From contig NC_071392.1 of assembly GCF_022682495.2 (NCBI RefSeq), positions 85,204,797 through 85,268,796 of the forward strand: a stretch of 64,000 nt of DNA, given 5' to 3'. Positions 54,274 to 62,785 of this stretch are shown one piece after another (positions within the stretch are counted from its first letter, which is position 1; each line of letters begins with the position of its first letter). Source of the stretch: Desmodus rotundus (lineage: Eukaryota > Chordata > Mammalia > Chiroptera > Phyllostomidae). A program made the position numbers and the translations under genes. A model generated the notes under the pieces. The model saw only the letters and a list, made by a program, of their open reading frames with translations, did not search any database and was not told where the DNA came from.

Positions 54274-54752
54274 ATGGCCAGTTCTGTGCTGCCTGATTCC
54301 TCCAGCAGCTCCGGGCTCCTCTCCTGTGCGGATCTGTGTCTCCTGGAGTCAGGTGAGTATCAGCTCAGATGGGATCTCTCTAACCCAGCATTCTTGACTG
54401 TTGTGGGAGTGTCCACCTGCCTCCTGGGCTGGTCCAAGCTCTGTCTCCTTCCTCCACAGGGTCAGTGGCTGCTGGAGTCACCCAGTCCCCAAGACACCTC
54501 ATCAAAGGCTGCGGTGGGGATGCCATTCTGAAATGCTACCCCACCTCCGGAGACAAGAGTGGGCACTCCTACCACAAGGCTCGGGGGCACGAATCCAGGT
54601 TTCTCATTCAGTATTAGGAACAGCAGGAGTACAGGAAAGGAACCTGCCAGTTACTTCAAAGGAAAACAGCTCAGTGATTACAGCTCTGATCTGACCATGG
54701 ACGCCTTGCAGCTGGGAGACTCGGCCATGTACCTCTGTGCTGGCAGCTCCAT
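54274..54752 (+). pseudogene. TRBV: TRBV pseudogene C7 (TRBV13-like)
   Basis: Leader exon 54,274-54,352 is open (MASSVLPDSSSSSGLLSCAD then LCLLES), V exon 54,460-54,752 (293 nt). VAAGVTQSPRHLIKGCGGDA and first Cys in ILKCYPTSGD are in frame. The conserved Trp is then lost (SGHSYHKA), TAG lies at 54,615 in CDR2, and a 2-nt deletion follows near 54,647. The final motif is CAGSS instead of CASSS. Unlike its duplicate C3 it lacks the first 2-nt deletion, so C3 gained that later. The heptamer is CACAACG. Confidence 0.88.
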
Positions 54753-54791
54753 CACAACGGGGCACCGTCACCCCTTCATGCGCACACCCCC
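54753..54791 (+). other. Off-consensus 23-RSS of C7
   Basis: CACAACG, 23-bp spacer, CACACCCCC. Confidence 0.6.
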
Positions 54792-54905
54792 TCATATCTC
54801 TCTCTCCGTGCAGCTCCCACACTCTAAAGCAGCCCTTCTTTGCTCATCATTCCCCTGTAAAGACATAGTTCTGGGATCAGCTGTCCTTTGGGAAGAGAGA
54901 ACAAA

Positions 54906-55130
54906 GCCCTGCCAGTGGTGCCTCAGTTGGCTGAGCATTGAAGTATAAACAAAGGATCACTGGTTGGATTCCCAGTCAGGACACAGGCCTGGGTTGCAGA
55001 TTTGGATCCCTGTTGGGGCACATATGAGAGGCAACTGATGGATATCTCTCTCTCACATTGATGTTTCTCTCCCTCTGTTTCTTGTTCCTTCTCATCTCTC
55101 TACAAGTAAATAAATGAAATAATTAAACAG
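54906..55130 (+). mobile_element. Ves-type bat SINE, copy 2
   Basis: Duplicate of the 21,143 element by segmental duplication, with scattered differences. Confidence 0.8.
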
Positions 55131-56208
55131 TGAGGATTCCCAGAGCCAGCTCAGTGCTCCAAGGCTCATACCACACTTCATGGACACGAACAGCTTTTGT
55201 AGCACTGTGAGGCAGGGCCCCAGACACAGCTCCGTGTCTGTGTAGGGAGCGTGCCTGCTCCTCAGCAGTTGTCCACTTCTGGAGTATTGGCAACACCGTC
55301 CTCCTGTGCATCCTTCTCTAAGCCACCCTGTCACACTGGAGGCTCTCTGCCACATCTTGTCACACGTTGCTTCCTGTTGGAAGTGAAGGTCTTCACCACA
55401 TTTGCGCCAAAGGACTGAGAATCGCCATAGTGATGACAGGAAAGCTTCATTTCCTCTGCCAGGCTGAAGGAGCCCACACTCTTTTGTGTTCATTTTCCCT
55501 CCACTCCATCCTGAGTGTCAGACAGCAGCGTCCCCCCACGACCTCTCGGTTTCATCTCGACCCCACAGGTGAATCCTTGCTAGAGATGAGGGTTTTTGTC
55601 AGTGTCCTCAATTTTTGACTTGAGGTAATTTGCTGACTTCTTTTACTCAGTATGTCATGTTATTTTCTCAAATATATGTTTTATTCTTTTTTATGTATTT
55701 TCTGTGTTATGTAGGCATACATTACTTGTTATAAATATAAATAATTGACCCCCTGTCTTTGGGGGCAGCTGCAGATGGCTGGCACATCTCCAGCCACGGG
55801 CAGCAGGGATAGGCCTTCGGATTGTGGGTCCGGGAGTCCTGAGAGGTAACCCACGGATCCGAGGCTGGGACTGAGTGTCACAGACTCAGTCGTGATCAGG
55901 GTGCCCTGAACCTCGCATAGCAGGTAAGAACAGTGGCAGTCCCTCCAAACCCACCTGAAAGCTGTGGTAGCCATGACACCAAATCTGTTTACCCAGAGAA
56001 TGAGAGGCCTTGGAAGGGACATTTCCTGGTCTTGCTTGAACTGTGCTCAGGGCCCTGTGCCCCCTGGGAGTGAGGAAGGCCGGGGCTCCCAGGGCAGCTC
56101 CTTATCATTGTGAAGCCATCAGGGACCCCTTCCCGGACCGTGTCTCCATTTATGCCACCGCCCAGCACCTGACCCTGGCTGACTCTGTGTCCTTAGGATC
56201 CTATCTTG
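55131..56208 (+). other. C7-A4 intergenic stretch
   Basis: Duplicate of 21,370-22,446; no gene recognised. Confidence 0.5.
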
Positions 56209-57520
56209 TGCCAGTGTTTTCTTACCCCCCTCAACGCTGCTGCTTTACCCAGACCCCACTCCGTGCTCACAGAGCAGATGCACATCGTAAAGGCGGTTCC
56301 TCTCGTGTGGTTGCGCTTTGTGGGCTAAGTTCCAGCGTCCGCAGTTCCCCATTAGGCATCTTCTCTCCATCGCTGCTGACAAACTGTACGTCTTATACTT
56401 TACTTGTATTTCAATTTCATTTTTATTCACACACATTTGACTCCATCTAGAAGGTAACATCATTATCTTCCCAGTCTTTTGCTGAGCTCTTGAAGATAAC
56501 ATGAAATGCCTGTTTGCTTTTTTGCAGTATGTTTATTTTTAGCAATGGAAATAAAAGAAACTCTTTACACTTGAACTTATGTCTTTTCCTTCTTGCTTTG
56601 GACTAGATATTATTTCCTTCCATTCCCCTTCTGTCCCTCTGCCTTTCAGAAGATGGCTTTAAGGAAGAAGTTCCCACTCTACAGCTGCATATCATGGGAT
56701 AGTGGTTAAGTAGAATAGGGGTGGGATACTAAACACGGTATCTGAAAGAAATAGGGTCACATGGGAATTAATGTTGAGATTAGGGTTAAGGATGTTGAGA
56801 TACTATTGAAAGGGTAGTGCTTCTGGAATCTTCTGCCTGTAGACCAGGGAGACATTCCCAGCATCCCTTGGGCTCTGGCAGAAGACCCAAGAATGAAATG
56901 TCAGTTACTGGCCAGCAGATGGCACTGTGAAGCCATTGAGCTGGAAGGGGCTCTGGGGAGAGTCTGGGAGAGCAGGAAAGGGTTAAGAAGACTTAGGCAG
57001 GGATCCAACAGTGGGCAGATGTTGAGGCAGGTTTCAGTTGTCGCCAGTGTACCTACAACTATGGAATGGGTGGGAGGTCCCGCTAAACGTTAAAAGACCC
57101 ACACTGAAGATTTGGGCAAGGCAGCCATGCTGGCAGGGACAGGTGTAGATGGGGAATTAACTGTCCCCGAGGACTGTGGGAAACCAGGGGCGTCCCAGCA
57201 GAGGATAGTTAAGGGATATCTGGCACACATGGCTGCAGGGGGAAGCAGCTGGGGTCAGTGAGAGGTCCTGGGACACGTGGAGCTGGCACGGGGTACTCCT
57301 GCCCAGGAGGAAGGGACATGCCTGCACCTCAGGAGGCACCAAGGAGGCATCTCCCTGAGACCAGAGGGGAAGGAGAGATGTAGGGTCAGCAGCAAGGGCT
57401 GGTAATTAATTCAGACAGAGGCAGGCGGGGACTATATTGTGGGCACATGGGGACAGGCAACCCTTAGCCATGGGGCTGTGCAAGACATGGACCTATGTAT
57501 AGAATCTCGAACCTGGGTGC
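56209..57520 (+). repeat. A-cassette upstream block, copy 4
   Basis: Same block as 22,447-23,770, complete on the left. Confidence 0.8.
56912..56926 (+). promoter_or_regulatory. Putative CTCF site, class 1 (A4)
   Basis: CCAGCAGATGGCACT, 788 bp upstream of the A4 ATG. Confidence 0.55.
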
Positions 57521-57591
57521 CACCAAGCGTATATAGCACCAGGGTGCAGCTCCCAAGGAGAGTCCCATCAGGGCAGCAACAACATCAGAGC

Positions 57592-57601
57592 AGTGACGTC
57601 A
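57592..57601 (+). promoter_or_regulatory. Vbeta decamer of A4
   Basis: AGTGACGTCA, 108 bp upstream of the ATG. Confidence 0.6.
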
Positions 57602-57699
57602 AAGCAAATGCTCCTATCAGGGCATGGGCAGATCAGAACTTTGGACTGCTCACCCCAGGAGACCCCACCCTGACCTGGGAGAGGTTTTGGGAAGCAGTC

Positions 57700-58175
57700 A
57701 TGGGCCCCAGGCTCCTGTGCTGTATGGCCCTTTGTCTCCTGGGAGCAGGTGAGCCCTGGATACTGTGTGTAAGTCTGGACACGCAGTCACCATCCTTGAC
57801 ACACAAGCCTGGGCAATGGCTGCTATGGGAAGCTCCCTGTGCTCTGCCCCTGACTTCTCTCTGTCTCCTCCCAACAGGCCCAGTGGACTCAGGAGTCACG
57901 CAGACCCCCAAACACGTGACCAAAACAAGAAAACAGCAAGTGACGCTGACATGTTCCTATATCTCTGGACACCTTTATGTGTATTGGTACAAACAGGCCC
58001 AGGGTGCGGGTCCTGATTTCCTTGTTGTGTATTCCAGTGGGCGAGAGCTAGAGAAAGGGAACCTGCCCGATCGGTTCTCAGTGAAGCAGTTTGGTGACCG
58101 CCACCTCTCTGAGCTGACTGTGAGCTCACTGGAGCTGAACGACTCGGCCATCTATCTCTGTGCCAGCAGCCTTGA
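57700..58175 (+). CDS. TRBV: TCR beta V gene A4 (TRBV9/5-like), apparently functional
   Basis: Leader exon 57,700-57,748 (MGPRLLCCMALCLLGA), GTGAGC donor, acceptor CCCAACAG, V exon 57,878-58,175 (298 nt). PVDSGVTQTPKHVTKTRKQQ, first Cys in VTLTCSYISGH, Trp in VYWYKQ, VYSSGRELEKGNLPDRF, second Cys in AIYLCASSL. CDR1 is SGHLY. The intron is 129 nt, a multiple of three, and contains no stop in the leader frame, so an unspliced message would still encode a continuous V chain with 43 extra residues. The RSS has CACAGCC with a good nonamer. It is the positional duplicate of A2, but with an intact heptamer. Confidence 0.93.
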
Positions 58176-58214
58176 CACAGCCCTGCAGGACCCACAGGCG
58201 CCTGCACAAAAACA
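58176..58214 (+). other. 23-RSS of A4
   Basis: CACAGCC, 23-bp spacer, ACAAAAACA. Confidence 0.88.
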
Positions 58215-59606
58215 CTCCGCCCCACTCAGGAAGTGACAGCAGCCAGCCAGACAGGCTCAGAGCTAGCAGTGCAGCCCGCCTCTCCCAGGCACCATTCTGC
58301 TGCTTACAGATGGGGTGGGATTTGATGCTCACACACTTCATGCAGCTTCAGTATCATTGTCCCGATGATATACATGATGGGCAGTAACGTTCCTGTGTCT
58401 CAATTCCATACCCCGAGGAGCAAGACATCACTCAAGTCTGGTCCACAGCACCTGTGGATTTGTCACCCTGCACCTCTCCCAGCACCGTGTCCACATTGGC
58501 GTCCCTTTTCCAGGTTTAGATGAACCGGCGTGGGAGGATCACGCAGTATGTGGGACTGTCCACCTTTCCCTGACAGCTTCAAGGAACATTTCACTTCAAG
58601 GCAACAAATATTCATGATCCTTCATGATGACAACAAAGAAAGGCACAGTTTCCTGCACTGTGGCTGTCACCTGGAGCTGTCCAGAGCCCTGAAGCAAGTT
58701 TGGGGTCCTGCAGAGCATGGGACTGTGGGTAGATTAGGTAGAAGTGTTTAAGACCCATTATGTTTCTTATTAACTTCAGCAATCCCTCTCAGGGAGATAT
58801 TCCCCATGGAACAAGGTCTCAGTTTAATATAGCGGTTTTCTCTCTCATGCTGGACACAAGCGCCTGTCCCCACGTCTGTCACACAGCTGGAACCCTAGGG
58901 GACAGCAGGCCACCTAGAGAGCTGAGCACCACACAGGTCGGAGCTCAGGTAGGTTGCTGTCCTGGGCTGCATGTGCTGGCCATGGCCTCACCATGAACAT
59001 GGGAAGCACATTGTCAGGTGACTCTGAAGGTGCTCTTGGGCATTTGGCGGGAGTCTCGTCTGTTGAGGAATGGACAGAAAACAGAGCCAACCTCCTCAAG
59101 GGGTGACCAGCCTGCCCCTGAGGTTTGGCCACCAGAACCAGGAGGGTCACTGTGGGAGGACGGACAGTGGGGGGCTGGTGGTCGACCAGCAAAGCAGAAA
59201 AGGAGGCTGAGGGATGACTTGGGACCCAAGAGTCCTAAAGGCACCAGAAAGCCATCAGGCTTTTCCCTCAGATGCGAGAGCCCAGGGACAGGTACATACA
59301 GCAGACAGGGCATCATGGAGACCTGCAGACAGGGCGAAGCACCCGAGGTCACACCCTGCATGCACAGAGGGCAGGAACGATCTCAGGACTGGAGTCAGCT
59401 CAGCCACAGCACTCCTCTCACTCTGAGCTGTGTGCCTGCACTTTGCTTTCTGATCTGATGCTCTGGGAGGTGGCGTGTCCCCTTGTGACGAGTGGGCTCT
59501 GGGGCCCAGGCAGTGAGAGTGTCACCTCATAGACTCCCTGGGGATCCCTGTTCCTGTTCAGCAATCCACAGACTCCGCGGGACCCTGCGTTGGCTCAGCT
59601 CCTGCC
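58215..59606 (+). repeat. A-B spacer, copy 4
   Basis: Paralogue of 2,356-3,761; nothing else recognised. Confidence 0.65.
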
Positions 59607-60035
59607 CTGAGAGGCGGCCTCTTGTGCCGAGTGGCCTTGTATCTCCTCCCTGCAGGTGGGTCCTGGGCTGGCCCCTCTGTGGGGAGATGTCCAAGGCCCA
59701 GCACTGAGCCGCTCCCTGGTGGCTGGAGCATCTGTTCCACTATCTTCCCTGCAGGTCTGGGGTGTGCCGTTGTCACTCAGACCCCGACATTCCAGGTCCT
59801 GATCACAGGACAGATGGTGACATTGAGGTGTGCCCAGGAGTTGAACCACAATGCTATATACTGGTACCTACAGGAGGCTGATCCATTACTCAGTGGGTGT
59901 TGGTGTCACCGAGAAAGGAGAGGTCCACGATGGGTACAGTGACTCTAGATCTAATATAGAGGACTTCTATTCCCCTCATGGTGGAGTCAGCCACCCCTCC
60001 CAGACATCTGTGTACTTCTGCACCAGCAGTGAATC
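59607..60035 (+). pseudogene. TRBV: TRBV pseudogene B4 (TRBV6-like)
   Basis: Leader-like exon 59,607-59,655 starts CTG instead of ATG (no stop inside), V exon 59,755-60,035 (281 nt). [20 protein letters not shown] with the first Cys kept, then YWYLQEAD from the 17-nt deletion shared with B1 and B2. About 4 extra bases in FR3 (GACTTCTATTCCCC) and a 1-nt deletion follow, so [10 protein letters not shown] is read in a different frame from FR1. The heptamer is CATAGAG. Non-functional. Confidence 0.87.
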
Positions 60036-60074
60036 CATAGAGCTGCACAGCCACCTCCTCTCTGCACAGAAAGG
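60036..60074 (+). other. Decayed 23-RSS of B4
   Basis: CATAGAG, 23-bp spacer, ACAGAAAGG. Confidence 0.7.
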
Positions 60075-61031
60075 CCGGGGGAGGCCTAGCCCCTGGACTC
60101 AAGGGGCCCTGTGCAGACTCCTACACCTTAGAGCCCCCAGTGGCCCCTGCCTGCAGGGTGACCCTCTGTGTATGCTGGGACCGCCCTGTAGGGCAGTGTC
60201 TGCCAGGCTGGAACGAAACCCTGGACCTGGGACACACAGGTGTCCACCTGTGCTGGCTGTCTGTCTGTCCTCTGCAGCAGCTCCAGTAGCTGGGATGGTG
60301 CTTCCCCAGCTCTGGCTTTGCTCGTCACCAGCCTGAGTCAGGGGCCATCAGGCTGGGCTGTCATCAGTACTCAGATGCACCTCTGCCCACTCTTGGTCAC
60401 ACACAGGTGTCCTACAGGACAATGACTTTGGGTCTTCTTTTGGAAAGAAGCTATGGGAAACTTTTTTAATGCACGGGGACTTGGAAGGACAAAGGGCTTT
60501 CCTTGGGCTGTGCAGACATAATAGTACATGGAAGTAAATGAGCACAGAGAGGACACTCGGTCATGAGCTGCAGAAGGTACAGGAGGTTCCTACTGAGATG
60601 TTCCCAGGGCATCGCTCCATCTGTGTGTCTCTGAGTATGCCAGTACATCCAGGGCAAAGCCGAGTCCAGCCTGACACCAGCCCTCGCCCTACAAAGGGAC
60701 AAGGTTGAGCATGTGTGACGGGAGACTGGAGGGGATTGTCACAGAACAGGGTTCTCCCAGGAGAGCCCGAATAGCAGAGAAGACAATGATTCTCCCTTCT
60801 GTGTGGTATATGGATGATGATACAGACATGTCCTCGTGAAAATGCCAGCCAACCAGGGTGACAGGTGAATGAGACTCAGTGTGAGACCTCTGCATCCAGA
60901 CAGCGCACATCCAAAGTGACAGCTGTGCATGGATTTTGTTCTAAAGGGAGCTTATAACTATTTACACTAGTCACCCAAGTGTGCTCTCCTATAAGTCACA
61001 TGTCCCTGAGAGGGAGGGGACTGACAGAGCC
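60075..61031 (+). repeat. B-D spacer, copy 4
   Basis: Paralogue of 4,226-5,181; no gene seen. Confidence 0.65.
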
Positions 61032-61041
61032 AGTGATGTTA
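61032..61041 (+). promoter_or_regulatory. Altered Vbeta decamer of D6
   Basis: AGTGATGTTA; the CRE-like half TGATGTCA has become TGATGTTA. All five other D genes keep it. Confidence 0.5.
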
Positions 61042-61143
61042 CTATGGGAACGGCTCTGAGGTGACAAGATGTGTCCCATCCTCCACTACTCCTTCTCACA
61101 AGACCTTGCCTGGGGAACCTCCCAATCCTGTCCTGACCCTGCC

Positions 61144-61591
61144 ATGGGCACCTGGCTCCTCTGCTGGGTGACCCTCTGTCTCCTGGGGGCCGGTGAGTCC
61201 TCAGAAAACCAAGTAGCTTCAGTGTGTGTGTGTGTGTGTGTTTAATGATTACAATTGTTTTCCTCATTCTATTGTTAAGTTCTGTGTCCCCAGGTCACAC
61301 AGAGGCTGGAGTCTCTCAGTCCCCAAGGCACAAGGTCACCAAGAGGGGACAGAATGTGACATTTCAGTGTGATCCTATTTCTGGCCACATTGGCCTATAC
61401 TGGTACCAGCAGATGGTAGGGCAAGGACCAAAGTTTTTGATGTCCTTTCAAAACAACGAACCCGTGGACACCTCCGGGATGCCTAACAATCGGTTCTCTG
61501 CTGAGAGATCTAAGAGCTCCTACTCCACTCTGAGCATCCAGCCTGCAGAGCCGGGGGACTCAGCCGTGTACCTCTGTGCCAGCAGTGCAAC
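61144..61591 (+). CDS. TRBV: TCR beta V gene D6 (TRBV7/11/12-like), apparently functional
   Basis: Leader exon 61,144-61,192 ([16 protein letters not shown]), intron with a TG repeat, acceptor CCCCAG, V exon 61,294-61,591 (298 nt). [19 protein letters not shown], first Cys in [50 protein letters not shown], second Cys in [11 protein letters not shown]1 SGHIG is as in D2, while CDR2 FQNNEP is as in D3, a combination that suggests a mosaic. Coding and RSS are intact; the promoter decamer has one change and may lower germline transcription. Confidence 0.92.
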
Positions 61592-61630
61592 CACAGTGTG
61601 GCACCATCACCACCTCCCTGCTCACAAACC
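61592..61630 (+). other. 23-RSS of D6
   Basis: CACAGTG, 23-bp spacer, TCACAAACC. Confidence 0.88.
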
Positions 61631-62181
61631 CTCCTGTGCTCCCCTCTGCTCATGGTTCCCAGGCTCCCTAGCAAGGAGGTGTCAACAGCACTGCTGCCCA
61701 AGTGGCCACTTGAGGGCGCTGTGGATCCAAGGAGTGAGATGCAGAAGGGGCCCTGAGTTAGAGGGAGGGTGAAGGGGGAGAGTCTTGGCTTGGTCCCTGC
61801 ATTAGGGAAATTACCTGATGAATCTGAGGTTTGCTGATCCTATCTTTTCACATTAATGGATATGCAGGTGTCTGTCACAGCAGGGAACCATGAACTTGGT
61901 CTTGCATGGAGTTATGGCCTCTCTTGGAGCCTATGTTTGGTGCAGAGTGTGATGGGGCTTCAATGAGGCAGCCAGGAAAACCCAAGCCTGGTGTAGAGAG
62001 AGGATCACCTGCTCTGAAGCTATGGGGCTGGTCAAAAGCCCTGGACCCTGGGGGACCCAGCTCCGCACAGCCAGCGGCACCTGCTCATAGGAAGGTGGTC
62101 AGAATGGGGGAATTCTCTGCCCAAAGATTCTGTTCCTGGGGTGCAGAATGTGCAGGACCTACACAGAGAGTGGTATGAGAC
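61631..62181 (+). repeat. D-C spacer, copy 4
   Basis: Paralogue of 27,851-28,399, with an intact CTCF-like motif. Confidence 0.6.
61703..61721 (+). promoter_or_regulatory. Putative CTCF site, class 2 (D6-C8)
   Basis: TGGCCACTTGAGGGCGCTG. Confidence 0.5.
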
Positions 62182-62191
62182 AGTGACATCA
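62182..62191 (+). promoter_or_regulatory. Vbeta decamer of C8
   Basis: AGTGACATCA; intact, unlike C4. Confidence 0.55.
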
Positions 62192-62264
62192 CAGGCAAGT
62201 CCTGCAAACAGAGCAACGGGAGGGGCGAACCTCTGCTCTCTCAACCCAAAGAGCTGAGAGGGAC

Positions 62265-62746
62265 CTGGCCCATCTTGTGCTGCCTGAAGTTTCCAGGGGC
62301 TTTCGGCTCCTCTGCTGCATGGCCCTGTGTCTCCTGTGTGCAGGTGAGTCTCAGCTCAGGTGGGACGTCCCTCCACCCAACATTCCTGACTGTTGTGGAA
62401 GTGTCCATCTGCTTCCTGGGCTGGTCTCAGCTCCGTCTCCTTCCTCCACAGGGTCAGTGGCTACTGGAGTCACCCTGTCCCCAAGATACCTCATCAAAGG
62501 TCGTGGTGCGGAGGCCATTCTGAAATGCCACCCCATCTCTGGACACAGCAGTGTGTACTGGTACCAGCAGCCTCGGGGGCAGGAACCCAGGTTTCTCATT
62601 CAGTATTATGAACAGCAGGAGTACGGGAAAGGAAACTTCCCTGATTGTTTCAAAGGAAAACAGTTCAGTGACTACAGTTCTGAGCTGGCCGTGAGTGCCT
62701 TGCAGCTTGAAGACTCGGCCATGTACCTCTGTGCCAGCAGCTTAGA
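62265..62746 (+). pseudogene. TRBV: TRBV gene C8 (TRBV13-like): V exon intact, start codon ATG to CTG
   Basis: Leader exon 62,265-62,343 aligns base for base with other C leaders, but the first codon is CTG. The only in-frame ATG before the donor is at 62,319, leaving MALCLLCA, probably too short a signal peptide. V exon 62,452-62,746 (295 nt) is open: VATGVTLSPRYLIKGRGAEA, first Cys in ILKCHPISGH, Trp in VYWYQQ, CDR2 YYEQQE, second Cys in AMYLCASSL. The PDRF Arg is Cys (PDCF), adding an unpaired cysteine. Promoter, splice sites and RSS are sound. The promoter and leader resemble C4; the V exon body and 3' flank resemble C1/C5/C6. Best called ORF or pseudogene. Confidence 0.82.
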
Positions 62747-62785
62747 CACAGCCCTGCAGGGCCAATGGCTTTCTGTACCCAAACC
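62747..62785 (+). other. 23-RSS of C8
   Basis: CACAGCC, 23-bp spacer, ACCCAAACC. Confidence 0.85.
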
